From Siphonodentalium dalli (taxonomy: Eukaryota > Mollusca > Scaphopoda > Gadilida > Siphonodentaliidae), in contig CP136064.1 in NCBI GenBank assembly GCA_032622095.1, forward strand, positions 252,092,484 through 252,156,483: a stretch of 64,000 nt of DNA, in the 5' to 3' direction. The notes beneath the pieces were generated by a model. The model was not told the DNA's origin. It searched no databases and saw nothing but the letters and a program-made list of their open reading frames with translations. The translations under genes and the position numbers were made by a program. Below are positions 28,701 through 43,700 of this stretch, in pieces; within the stretch, counting starts at the first letter, position 1, and the number at the start of each line of letters is the position of its first letter.

Positions 28701-31700
28701 CCAGTCTCTCATACAGAAGACTACAGTAATGCCCTAAGTAATCGACTCCTTAACCACAGCAGAATTATGGGTAACTTTTCAGGATTTAATCGGAAAATGG
28801 CTTGTTGCCATTCATCAGAAAGCTCTCGGGGAGTCGATTACTTAGAGCATTACTGTACAATCTTGAAGATTTAGACCTTTAAATCAAGCAATTGGAATTG
28901 AGCTCTATTACAGGTACTCCCAAATGACTGAGTAAGAAATCATAAATGATTCACCGAAATGACTAACCATTAAATTGCCTATTTTCAAAACAACTGTTTT
29001 CTTGTCAAATTGTAATGTACCAGTACTGAAATTTCGATTTGGACAATAATGTTGTAAATTCATCAATATGAAACAGTTTTTCTTTTTGCGGGACAGTCGT
29101 CATATTTTACAATTGGAAGACATAAAGAATGTATGATTTCGAGTGTATTTTTTAATATCAGCAGCACTCTAGAACTAATTTAAAGTGATGTGAAACACTC
29201 TGGCATGGTGATCAAATTGAAATGGAGAATAATCTTGTTCAAAGTAGTTATTTTTAAAAATATCATATCTAAATTGACAACACACACCATCATTCTTATA
29301 TATTAATTAAATTCAGTGACTGCTGATGGCGAAATCCTTTTCATTAGCTTATCGCCGATGGATGTGTCCTGATTCGAGTAGTAAATATTTACAATTTAGC
29401 GTACTGGTAGTTCAGACGATGTTTTCTATGGAGTGGTACGGTCGATTGCTTCAGATTTTCGGTGATGTTAGTAGAATGCTACATTCATCCAGTTGACATA
29501 GCACCTGAATACTAACTTATCAGTTTCAAGCAGCCGAACAAGTACATAATATGTCTTTAACTGTTTCTGTAGACGTCTCAAAGCAAACATAAACTCCTAC
29601 CACTAATGAATATGTACAGGGACCTCCATTAGAGAGATTGACTCACATGTAGAAAGTAAGTATGTTACCAAAGTAGCTATAAATAGCATATGATGAAGAC
29701 TTACTGTTGCTTTGTGTGGTACATTTCAGACTCAGCAGTGGATGGTGATGATGTGGAAATGGAAGAAAGAGAGTTATGGCTCTTCTCTGAATCTGAACAA
29801 GATAAAAGGCTGTTTGTGCTCCCATGCCTCGAGTCAACTCGCAGCTGAAAAATATGAATATGAATTCAGGACCCTGTGTATTGCGTTTATAGTTAAAGAA
29901 ACAGTGGGTAAATGTGAAAAAAATATTGAGAAATAGATAAACTTTCTTCTTACATTAATTATTTATAGTTCTCAAACAACAAAATGTTTCGTGATGAAAT
30001 GATTGTTATGTAAACATCACTGATCGCGTAGTTAGTTCATTGTTATGTAAACATCACTGATCGCGTAGTTAGTTCATTGTTATGTAAACATCACTGATCG
30101 CGTCGTTAGTTCATTGTTATGTAAACATCACTGATCGTGTAGTTAGTTCATTGTTATGTAAACATCACTGATCGCGTAGTTAGTTAAAATATTTGAGTCT
30201 AAATATGAATTTCAGAATATATTTATACAATGATTTCACAATTTCCAATGTTAAAATTTAAAAAAATTGACCAAAAATTACAGAATACAGGCTCTGACAA
30301 ATTTCCGAACAGACGGACACATGGATGTACAGGCAGGCGGATGGACATGATCATTACTAAATTCCTTGAGGGAATGTCGGGGGACAATGAAGAGTTAACA
30401 GTAATGTGAATGAAGAACAGCGTATATACCCTTGCAGATTTATCCATGTCGACTGTATTATGTCCCCTGTTGAGTATCTTCCTGATATCAACAACATGCA
30501 TCGGGTTCGTTCCCGGAGGGGGCGCCGGCTGGGGTGGAGATTGAGCTTTGTTATCAACAAGGAACCTCTTCAGACTCAGCTTTCTTTTCTCACACATTCC
30601 CTGCACGTCTTCTATCCTCTTCAGTACCCGCTGCACTGTACCCTGTAATATATTAAAGACATATTATGGACTTATTCCATTGAATAAAACCAATCAGTTA
30701 GTATCCAAACACTACCCCCATTGGAAGAATGTAGCATGGAATTAAGATTGTCGAAAATTCAAACCACATCAACTGTACAATTTCAGAGAACACAATTGTT
30801 GAACTATGCACAAATGAAAATATTTGCTACTTATTCGGGATGCAATATTTGGCATAAATATTACAACAGTGATTGCGCCAATAAAAGTCACTGGGGTAAT
30901 TCTTTAGTAACAATGATGCCATTTTTTTCACTATTTTATTATTAAATTTATGAAAATATCTTCCATTGGCATAATTATTTGTTATTCTGTTCGGAACACC
31001 TCAACAGAGTGATTCACAACACTTTAACCCTTTACCCAACAGAAGGGCCCTGTGCCAATGCATTCTCTTATATATGCGAGTCGACCATAGGTCGCCTCGC
31101 ATATATAAGAGAATGCATTGGCTTAACACATTAAAAATTATAAAATTGTTAAAGAATGTAAGAAAAAATGGTAAAAAGTGTTAAATAAATATTTTTTTTA
31201 GGCCAATGCATTCTCTTATATATGCGAGGCGACCATATATAAGAGAATGCATTGGCACAGGGCATAACTATAACCATCACAATGTGGTCAATGAGCCGGT
31301 TCCAATGATATCCATATTTGTATGGTTTTATTGAGACAGACCCAAGATATTTTAGGCTGTTGAAGCTTTATTTGGCCGGTTTTGGCCGGTTTGTTGGGTA
31401 AAGGGTTAAGAGTATGAACGGAAGGAACCAAATTTTAAGTACTCCATATACCAAATTTTAAAAGAATCTGATAACTAAAACTCAAGTAAACATCCAGAAA
31501 CCAAAATAATCGACAAATTCTAAGTCGACATGGGCCATAACTCTGGGTGGACAAAACCCAAATTCAGACTTAATCCATGTACCAAACAATAAAAATGGGC
31601 AGACATCACCCATATTGACCTGTGCCCAAACATCCAATAAGCTCACAAACAAAATATGTTTAATTTTATTAATTATTACTAAAGATATCATCCGGAAACC

Positions 31701-34700
31701 ATATGAGACGGACACCCACAATTTCTATATATTGTCCTCCGAAATTATAATAGGATGGAAATATCACAAGAACCATAAAACTGACTCAGTTAAAAGGCTA
31801 TTATCATTCACAATCGTGGAACATCATACACTGTTTTCCAGTTATTGAGTTCCTGTTATAAATAATGTCCTACTGCTAGTGTGCTGAAGTAGGTTCACAG
31901 ATACTATGGACCATATAGCACACAACATGCACTTTTATGTCTGTAATTGTTAAGGACATCATAGCAGTGAAGAGGTTAAGATGAAACAAGTCTTACCCTT
32001 GTTTCTGGAGTGATGAACTCATCAAACAAGTTTCTAAACTCTTTGGGATTGTTCATTCTAAGTTCTTTAGCAGTGAGAATGAAATCTTCGATATCGTTGA
32101 TAGTTATTTCTGCTCCCTGGTAACTCTGCATCTCTTCCACTTCCTGTTCCGCCAAAAGATCAACGCCCTTCGTGCACCATTTATTAGCCTGAAATGAGCA
32201 CCTTTCCTATTAATTAAACTAACTTGACTAAATCTAAATAGTATCATTTCTATCTCAGATATTTGACTATTGCTTAGCAAATTCATTTCTGTCTTGAAAT
32301 TAGGCCATTCAAGGCCAAATTGCGACACTTTTCAATGCCCTCTTTTCTCAAAATCATTCAAGGCCATTTCTCAACAATTTCAACATCTTAAATAGACATA
32401 ATGATCGCTTGTTCGTACCCCAAATAATGTATAGATAAATTTGGTAATAAGTATATCCAAACATACATACGTGGAAGATTTCCCGAAAAAAAATTCATAT
32501 AGCACTTAACACGTTCACTGCCGAAAACCAATGGGTAATTCCATCCCGTATGCCAACATGGGATTTGATGTTTTGCCGATAGTAGATGATATTTTACGTA
32601 TGTAGGAGTAATGGTTCGACCAATATCGGGTTATATGATGCTGAAACATGTTATAAGACTACTACGAGATAACTCGTAGTCTGCAACTGGGACGGAATTT
32701 ATTAGTGTTTGATCCCTGGTGCCAGCTACGAGTTATCTCGTAGGTAAATACAATTACGTTGTCAGTGTCTTAGATGACGAAGAGTGCTATACATGTACAA
32801 GCATATCGTATGTAATACATGGTAAATGAATTTATATATGATAATTGGTACAGACTACGTACGTCGAATAAGACATCAAAAACATAATATGTATATTACC
32901 TACGAGGTAACTCGTAGCTGGCACCAGCGATGACCACTGGTGAGTTTCATCCCAGGTGCCGACTACGAGTTATCTCGTAGGAGCTTTATAACACGTTTCA
33001 TCTTTCATTTGACCCGGATTTGATCGACAAAAAATGTATAAAGCATGATAATTCCTTTATATATACACAATGTGTCCGGGAATGGTCTAGTTGCACATGT
33101 ATATCATGGTTCAGGGACGTACATAAGAGGTCCTGGTGAATTGGAATATCCTACCAAGATTTCTAACTGGACACCACCCCAAGCTTGTTTGGGCTGTGGG
33201 AATCGTAGTATCTCAAGCCATCGTAATTATACATATAAAATCGATCAATGGGATCGTTGGGCATGTATTGGCGCATACACCAACATTGCTTGCGATTTGT
33301 GTTATTATTTATGTGGTATGAACATTACTACGAGTTAACTCGTAGTAGCAGTCCCCATGGAACCGTTTACTACGTGTTAACTCGTAGTGGCAGTGAACGT
33401 GTTAAAATACATGTTTTATTTCTTATATTTTTCGGTAAATTTTAGATCGTTTTGTTTGTGCCAGTACAAGTGATTGCGTAAAAATTTCACATTTAAACCA
33501 TGGGAAGAAAATCAAGAGCTGTTGTCGCTCTGAAATGTTTATGGTACTACTAGTCAATTTGGCACAGTATTGGGTCCCCGTTTCTTGGGAACCAACTAAC
33601 AAAGGCATTCTCACCCTATCAACTCTGTCTTGAAGATCATGTGACTTGGTGAGTAATTCTCTGCGCTGTCGTAGTAACTGTTTATACTGGTCACACATCC
33701 GTTGAAGTTCGAGGCATTTTGGTCGTATGCTGTCGACAGCGTAGTGATCATCGAGGATCAGCTGTTCACCTCGCTTTCTCATCTGCTCCCCAACTTCAAT
33801 TTCTTTCTGCAACATTTCAACAAGAAATTAAAGAACCTTTAACTGACTTGACACTAGATTTAGATGATCTAAATCAATCTTCTTGGCAACACTTTTAAGT
33901 GATATGAAGCCCACCAGATGGGTGATCAAATATAAATGGAGAATAATCTTGCTCAAAGTAGTTATTTTTACGAATATTAATCAAAATTTACAGAAAACAC
34001 CGTCATTCTTAAATATTAATTAAATGTAGTGTTTCTCGATGGTGAAATCATTTGCATTAGTTTAGCACTGATTATTGCGTCCCCAATCAAGATGAAAATA
34101 TTTACAATTAAGTGTAGTTCAGACGATGATTTTTATGGATGGTATGGTAGATTTCTTTGAGATTTTTGGCGATGTTAGAATGCTACATTCCCAGTTGGCA
34201 CAGCGCATGAGTACGCGCATGTCCATCAGTCCATCATATGTCTTTAAACAATAAATTTAACAAGTACATGAAAAAATAGATTGACTTGATCTTATTTTGA
34301 TCATTAATAATTCTCCAATAGTCAAACCACTGTTACGTAAACATTACTGTTACAGTGGAATTACTGATTAAAGTCAAATTAGTTTAATAAAATACCAAAG
34401 TTTAATCAAAACTTGACAGTAAACATTGGAAAAAGTAAAAAAAAAAAAAAAAAAAGTATTCAAATATATAGACTAAATTATTTGAACTTACTACATGATT
34501 TATAGTGATGTTTTTTTGACAAATCATTGTAACAGTTAGGTTTACATAACAATGGTTTCAACATGCGAAATTTCCTTCTTGGAGAACTACTAATAATGAA
34601 CATAAGAACAATTTCTCCATGTTCTTCTCAGTGGTGATGTTTTTTTTATATTTTTTGCACATTTACCCACTGCGATGGCCTTGGATCCCTTTAACCCTTT

Positions 34701-37700
34701 ACCCAACATAAGGGCCCTGTGCCAATGCATTCTCTTATATATGCGAGTCGACCATAGGTCGCCTCGCATATATAAGAGAATGCATTGGCTTAACACATTA
34801 AAAATTATAAAATTGTTAAAGAATGTAAGAAAAAAATGGTAAAAAGTGTTAAAAAAAGATTTTTTTTTAGGCCAATGCATTCTCTTATATATGCGAGGCG
34901 ACCTATGGTCGACTCGCATATATAAGAGAATGCATTGGCACAGGGCTAACTGTAACTATCACAACGTGGTCAAGGAGCCGGTTCCAATGATATCCATATT
35001 TGTATGGTTCTATTGAGACAGACCGAAGATATTTTATGCTGTTGAAGCTTTATTTGGCCGGTTTTGGCCGGTTTGTTGGGTAAAGGGTTAAAGTACACAA
35101 AACAAGTGCAATAAATCTTAGAATAATTCCCCTATGCACAGCACTTTAAAGTCTCCGGAGACAGAAATCAGGTAACAGGACATATACAACTCTGCTCGTC
35201 TGTAATAGTTGTGTTACTATTTACTTTTGTAGCATTCATTCCTCGCTCACTTGGTACCATGGCTATATACCTCATGCTAGACTATGGCCAAGTGAATATT
35301 GAATATTAAGCAAATATACAAGCATTGTGCTAGTACTCCAGCTGCAGAACTGAGATATTTGTCAAACTAAGTATGCAGCGGGTGTCTGTATGGCATGTTC
35401 CCCCCATTCTAAATAACATACATTGATTTTTTTAACCGACACACACTTTTAACCCATTATTTACTTCATGGAATCTTCCATTCAGTTATAATTGTATCCA
35501 TTGGAATGGTCTATTATTTATTTGAAGGGGACAACAGACGAAAATATAATACAAGCGCAGAAGGATTCCTATTCTTGGTAGGAAATGTTCATTAAATGTA
35601 AATGTTCAGATTTATATTATTTGTTGGGAAATGTTAATAATATGTTCGACATTGGCAATTTGTTGAACTTATTATAACAACATATCCAATGGGAACTACT
35701 CGTTAATTAGTATTTAGTAAAGCAAGGTTTAATAACCTTATCAAGCAGTACAAATTTAAAGTGATGTGAAACACCCCGGTAGGATTATTAAATAGAAATT
35801 GACAATAATCTTGCTCAAAGTAGTTATTTTTTACAAATATTAATCCAAATTTATAACACGCGTCGTCATTCTTATATCTATATCTATATTTGCGAATGTC
35901 TGTCTGTCTGTCTGTCTATCTGTCTGTGTTCTATAGAAATTCACAGGGGACCACCTAGATTGAACAAAAGGGGTCTATATAATAGGGGTAACTTTTTACG
36001 AGAAAGATAATGGCGAGTGTTAGAATTTTCTAAAGTGACGCCGTTGTTGTCAGGGGCAGAAAAGGGGGAGGGGCAGAAAATAAATTTGTCGCCGATTGCC
36101 ACCAAACTTATATATAATCATCCCCATAATATGAGGAATCTAATGGTGTGGTTTAAATGTCAAAAATCGCGCCGTGATTTAAAGACGCCAAATTGGTGTC
36201 GTTGGGATGAGAGATTTGGGGGGGGGGCGGTGGGTGGGTACTAAATATGATAAGAATTGGTTTAGTACCCGATTGCCACGAAACTTATACAAATTCATCC
36301 CCATGGTATGAGGTGTCTAATGGCATGGCTTAAAGCTGTTAAAAGTGGCGTCATTCGAGTCAGGGGTGCACTGAAAGGGAGAGGGGCACCAAAATTGATG
36401 CACAATATTTTTAGCGCCAATTTCCACCAAATTGATACACATTCTTATCCATGATATGAGGAATCTAATCATGTGATTTTAAAGACATCATAATGGTGCT
36501 GCTTTGGTGAGAGATGGGGGTGGGGGTGGGCACTAAATTTGATAAAAATTTGTTTAGGCGCGGATTAGCACCAAACTTACAAATAATAATCTCTATGATA
36601 TCAGGAGTCTAATTGTGTGGTTTAAAGATGTCAAAAGTGGGGCCATTCGAGTCAGGGGTGCCTAGAGGGTGAGGGGACACAAACATTGATAAACAATATG
36701 ATTAGCGCCGATTTCCATCTGATTGATACATATTCTTCTCCGTGATACGAATAATCTAATCGTGTGGTTTAAATGCGCCAAATTCGTGCCTTTTTTGGGT
36801 GAGAGATATGCAATGGTGGCCCTAAATTTGATATGAATTTGTATACTCGCCAATTTTCAGAAATTTTATATATATTCATCTCTATAATGAGTCTTAAGTG
36901 TGTGGTTTAATGATGTCAAAAGTGGCCCTGCTTGAGTCCGAAATAGGGACGGGAGGGTCACCAAAAACTTATAAAAATATGTTTAGTGCCAATTACCATC
37001 AAACTCATACACGTTCTTCTCAGATACAATGAATCAAATATTTGCGAATATCTATCTGTGTTCTATATATAGCTTTAAGGGTACAATCGAGATGGCACCA
37101 AGGCGGTCTAACAGGAGTAAACTTTTTACGAGTAAGATAATGGTGCGGGTTAAAAATTTATAAAGTGACGTTGTTGGTGTCAGGGGAGGGGCTATTTTTA
37201 GCGCAGATTTCGACCAAATTGATATATTATTCTTCTCCGTGATACAAGGAATATAAACGTGTGATTTAAAGACGCAAAATTTGTGCCGTTTGGTTGAGAG
37301 ATGGGCGGGGGGAATAACTATGATAAGAATTTGTTTAGTTGCCGATTACCACCAAACTTATATATAATCATCTCCATTATATAATGCATGCATGAGTCTA
37401 ATAGATGTGTTTTAAATATGAAAAAGTGGTGCAGTTCAAGTCATGCATGAGGGGCGTTGCACCAAAGTTGATACAAATATATTTAGCACTGATTCCACCA
37501 AATTCATGCACTTTCTTCTCTAATGATATGATGAATTAAATCACATTTGGGGTCGTTTGGGTCATGGATGGCGAGAGGAGATTCACTAGCATTTATAAGA
37601 TTGTTCAATTCGCCGATATACAACAAAGTTATATATAGACATCTCCTAGGCCATCTCCATGTCATTCTAAGGAGTTTTTGGCATTCCAATTTCACAATCT

Positions 37701-40700
37701 CGACAAATGGTGACCGAATTAAGTAATTTGAACAGTTATATCTTCTCAACTGTCATATTTATATGGGGATGGAAATCAGGGCATTCCTATAATGATCTAG
37801 CAACACAAATACATAGAAGAAAGCATTAAAAGTATATTTATATCAATCTATTTAAGAGATACATATATTCATTCAAACTGAGGGACCTTGAATCGTCAGA
37901 GGATTGCATATTAGGCCTAAAAAAATAATACCTTTGTTTCCGCTAACGAGCTAAAAAAAATTAGGGTAGGTAGGTAGGCTTAACTTGTTTTTTTTTGTTA
38001 ACTTTTTTTTTTCAGTATCTTTAAAAATAACTGTATAATACTTGTCAATAACCCAAACTATGCACTTCTTAGCCCCAATCAGTTTAACCCAAAATGACAG
38101 AGGAACTAAAAACTCCAATTCTATCTTACATATGCTTTAATATTTACATATATACTAGTCTATATACTAATATAGTCTTTGATAATCCTAATATTTCCTA
38201 TATGGTCTGGCGACAACTGGAGTCAGTCCAGCACCACTGCACTGTTCACATATTGGAGTGAGCGTCTTGTACCGATCTCTTAAGGATGGCTTCACAACAC
38301 CACCTTCTCCGCATTCAGTGAAGGATCTAGGTATTTTTTGGGGACACCTGTTTTTGGGCAATGATATGCCGAAGGCATAACCTGAAGGCCTGATCGGAGG
38401 AATGTTTGGGAAGGGTGACCCCCTGATGATGGTGGGGGTTCTTCCCCTGGAAAATTTTTGAAAATCCATTGCATTTAGAGCTAATCTAAGGCTCTTTGAG
38501 TCAGTATTTTGAATTTTACAGAGAGGTCAATTTTATCAAGTTTCTCAAGCATAACTTTGGAACTTTTTATATATGTATGGATTGGAAATGCTTATAAGTT
38601 ATTGTCAGATATCTTTTGGTTCTATGGATTATGCTTATCGGAAGCCTTATCCTGCTCGAAATTAGACTTGCCATCATCACTCTAATTCATAAATAGGCTA
38701 TTTTATAAAATTCAAGTGAGACACATACCGTACATAATATACTACATGTACATGTAATACAGAAATCCTACATGTACATGTAGTACAGAAACAATGTACA
38801 TGTATTACGGTAGTAATGACTATATATGGTACTAATCTCTATGTTAATTTTTCATTTGGTATTATGAGATCCCACTTGATAACCAGGTTGATTTGATCAA
38901 ATTTTTAATGTTCCTGTGCTGTAATTGATTGAAATACTGAAGTCTGAACGCTGAATGATAACATACCGTACCTGAACTCAAATTATTTGAAGTTTTCACA
39001 GATGAAAGCTAGATAAAGCCAAACATACTTTACAGTATGATTCCAACTGTTAAACTTAAATCTTTTTGTAAACTTAAATTTCTTATGTCAATATATAAAT
39101 ATATAAATGTTTTGCATCTTGTTATGATATGAATTGGGACCTAAATTTAAAAAAAAAAAAAATTTAAATAATTTTTTTTTTTTTTTTCCAATTTTTTTTC
39201 CAATTTTTTTTTTTTTTGCAATGGCAATAAAAAGTTTAGGGTCGGCGGTTTAAAATAGGGTCGGTCGGGTTAGCGGAAACAAACGTATTTTTTGTTTAGG
39301 CCTTAGAATGGCTCATGTATATATTATAACACAATTGAGTCAGTCCCATTCAATATAGTTTCCACAAAAAAAGTTACAATTGCCAAGAGATATGGAAATG
39401 TAGAGCAGGCCTGTTCAAAAATAGTGGGCACAGTGTACAGTCAAATATGGTTACTTCTGAGATAAAGGAAAACGCAGTCCGTAGCACATGCCTTTTCAGG
39501 ATCCTCCAATAGTGACATCTGACAAGGGTATATCTGCCCGATAAAGAGGATTTCTTTCATTTTTTAGAACAGACTCATAGCCTAACATAAACAACTCAAA
39601 ATCTCGATGTGTCTGGCACATGTAGCTGCTATACTTGCATAACATCGTTTCTTTTAAAATGAACATGATTAGCCAGTATATAGCACCAGAACAGAGGAGT
39701 ACATGGACATATCTTTAAAACATCTGTATCTTCATGAAGATATGATAAACTAGATTGATTGATTGATACATCTCTATGTAAAACACAATTGTCGTCTTTA
39801 ATTTTTTCGAACTAATGTGTTTATGATGTTCATGTTTCATGCTATAACGTCTGAAGTATACGCAGTTGTAAATAAATAAATACTTCTTTATTGGTGGGAC
39901 AGATTAAACGTGATAAACAAAATGATAATCGCTCCGACCTGACAAGGTGAGCCACTACTTATATTCCATGTGTAAGAATCATGTTTTGTGATGCCATTTG
40001 GATATACAATTTATGAGAATACGTGTAACACTTTGAGATCAAGAGTATTCTCTATTCCCACCAATATCCACAGAGGGTTTCACATCATTATAACCTGGGC
40101 AACGCCGGGTAACCCTGCTAGTACTAATTAAATGCAGTGACGTTCGGTGGCGAAATTGTATGCATTAGTTTATTGCCGATAGTTACGTCCAGAATCGAGA
40201 AGTAAATATTTAGTATTTAATATACAATGTTTTCAATGGAGCAGTATGGTTGATTTGATTGAGATTGTTAGTAATGTTGGTAGAATGCTATATTCCTCTA
40301 GTTGGCATAGCACCTGAGTTCTAACTTATCAGTTCACACCCGAATGAGTCCATAATATGTCTTTAAGTGAATGGCCAGTCAATTTGTCTTGCATCAATAT
40401 TTTCAGACTTATCATGATTTTGCAGAATACATATTAAAGAACAATATAAACTTATATACTTTTAGTCTTAAATTCATTCTTGGTGTGTGTCAGTCCGGAT
40501 GTTGTAAAATTCAAAGGTTGCTAGGAATGCCACTAGATTGAGGGTAAGTCCTAAGCCATTGGGATGCACACAAGCGATGCCAATTCTTGGGTAATTACTT
40601 TCTATTCCACACGATATCATATATAGGCCTACATACAGTTTATTTGCATGCTTATATTATTGAGCTTCTACTAAGTCACATTGTATAAATGTAGTATGAA

Positions 40701-43700
40701 TATGTTGAAAGTTTATTATATGAACTACGCATGTATATGAAAATTGTATGTCTTGTATGTAATGCATATGGCTCACATGAGTGTTTTTATGCTGATATAA
40801 ATATCATCATATCATCATCATATTATGGAGTATACCACAAGGGCGCTATAGGTAAGTCAACTAAATATAAAGAAGAGTATTGAATTAGAAACGTTTTAGG
40901 TAGTGTATACGCCATATGATATAGGGACCTGCGAATATTCGAGATTCGATTCGATGTCGATATCAGGCACCCGATTCGAGATCGACACCGAATCGGTCCG
41001 CTGATTCGGATATTTTCGAATCAGTGTTACTTTGGAGTAGTCTCGTTTTTTGCGTCTAGATAACACATGCCAAATTACTTGGAAGTAAAAAAAATTGAAG
41101 CACAAGGTTGCCAACGTAGGTAATTTTGAATTCATGCCGTTCAGAATAGATGTGCATTATGCAAAATAAGTGCTTCGGTCGCAACCCGTGACCGTGATCA
41201 ATCGCTGCATACATTTGGTATCTGTATCGACACTATATAAATTTTCTACATGGTGCGTGATCGCGGATCTCAAGTGATTATCTTATGTTTAAAAGTTCAG
41301 ATATCCAATTAAGATTATATGAATAAAATTCATCCACCATAGATTTGAATGAACAGATACCTTAGAACAATCAGTTCTTAAATGGGCGTCATTATATGCG
41401 ACCAGTTATCTACGACACTGTCGGTAGAATTCCTTGAAATTTCCTACAATTCAGATTCTGTTTCCTGGGAAATTGAGCGAATGCATCAAGTTTCGATCTG
41501 TTGAATCTTGTTATAACATTAACACTTGTAAATTTATGTCTGTTTTCTGGGACCCCCAACGCGAAGACAACTACTGTGAATATGTGGTGTATGCGTTTGA
41601 TCTATTGTGTGGTGAAAAGTTTAATAGATATTAACTACGATTGGTAAGGACTACAACTACAACAATTATGCAGCTGACCAGTGTAGACAAGTGACTTCCG
41701 AGCCATAGGTTTATGATACGTTGATTGGACTGACTTTAAGTGTCTTATGGTCACTTGTGTCATATTCGCCATGACACAGCTAGATATAAATTCAATGAAA
41801 CGTATCCCAAACCCTCCGTGAGACTGAGAGTGACTTACCTATGTCGTAAAAAAACACAAGTTCCAGCGGATGTTTAAGTAGATTATCGTTGTTGATATAG
41901 TATCTAGTGCATTTTGAATTTTTTTTTGTCACGAGACACCGAAATAAACACTGGTAAACAATGACAATCACTAGCTGATTTGATTCGAGATTCTATGTCG
42001 ATATCAGGAAGGAGATTCGATATCGAGATTCGATTCGATGCAAAATCCCCGATTCGCAGATCCCTAATATGATAGCAACGATGGAGTATCTTGCAAAGGG
42101 TATAAATAATATGAAGATAAAGTTGTAAATCACAGCTAACAGATGGAAGTTAAATGGACCGTAACCTGATGTAGGGTCTTAAATTAATTCTTGGTGTGTG
42201 TCAGACTGTATGGTGTCTGGATGATATTTATATAATTGCTTTCAAATTTCTTTATGTCGATAATTAAATTTCATGTTTTAATGTGCAATTATGCCCCTCT
42301 TTCACTTAGAATTAACGATTATTTTAATTAATCAAGTAGTGTGAATGCCACAGCAGCAGACGTCTCAAATGTTAGACTTGTGCACTGCAGATACAGCAGT
42401 AAACATTATGACTGGGTCCCTGATAGAGTACATGGACACTGACCTGTGATTCTGGCTCCAGCCTATCGAATTCAGCTGCGTAAGTTGCTACTTGTTGCAA
42501 TGTCTCTCCTGGCTCCTTGTTCTTTGCTTCCAGTAATTCAAGTTTCCTTTCTAACCCATACTGTAACTGAAATGAGTGAATCAAAATAGAAGCAACTACA
42601 CTGACGATCATTCCCCATTTTTTCTAAAGGGGCAAATTTGAAAAAGGATGGAAAATTGTTTTCAGAGTATATGAGGTCATGTATATCTTATGAGCTGTTT
42701 TATTCTTCCTCGCAAAAATAAATATGCATACATTTCGAGGTTCAACTGGGCCATGTATATGTAGTGTATACAATGTTTTCCTCATACAATTTGCAACGTG
42801 CAACAGGGAGGGGGTGACAGTTTGGCTGCCGCCTGGTATTCATTTCCAGTTTAAATTGCTGAATGTTTGTTAAATTGATGTTCGTTCTCAATTTTATTTA
42901 GATTCACCAGTAAAATATATTTTTATGCCCTGGGATTCCCAGATGGACCCAAGCCTAAAGGGGCCGGGGTTTGATTTATCAGAGGTACACTCATTGTCCA
43001 ATCCAATGGGCTGTTTATTATAAAACAGCCATAAATGTATATCATATATCAAAATATTTTATATACAAGTGGACAATATGTTAATTTGCAGCAAGGTGGG
43101 GGCCATGTATTTAACCCTTTCATGACGGGAGCTGTGCTTGTGCAGCATTAAGGATCCTGTGCCAGTGCATTTTTCTTACCGTATATGTGCAAGTCTCCCA
43201 CAAGGACTTGCATATATAAGATAATGCACTGGCTTACAAGATCAAGGTGAATATTGTTAAGCCAATGTATTCTCTTATATATGCGAGGATCCCTATGGGA
43301 GACTCGCATATATAACAGAATGCATTGGCACAGGGTTTTCGCAAAATATCAGGAAGCTCCAGTCATGGAAGGGTTAACTTTATTACCCCATAATGTTTGT
43401 GAATGTGGGTTTCATAATCAATGTGCATCCTGTGCACCCGGATCAACAGAATTGTGCAAGCTTGACCTATTCAGCTAAGCTACATGTACATGATCATGAA
43501 TGATATCCTCCCATTCAGTTATAAACATATACACAATGGAAACTGGTCTATTCTGAGGGTATTTGTTAAACTTTGTAATTAATATCCCCACAATTGAAAA
43601 ATGGGAATCAATTAACTACCCTACATATCACAATTTTAGTTATCAAACGGGATACAATACATGGAGGAACAGATCCCTTAATACATCTTTAACCCTTTCT

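Larger units (their letters stand above)
35758..40366. mobile_element. Family C copy split by a Helitron-like element
   Basis: Left part 35758-35878 (TTAAAGTGATGTGAAACACC to cgtcattcttatat) and right part 40126-40366 (taattaaatgcagtgacgtt to ataatatgtctttaa) join to one family C copy. Confidence 0.75.

Noticed and set aside
33045-33338. 97-codon frame in the palindrome-rich element
   Set aside because: Overlapping frames in two other phases are equally open and no motif is seen.
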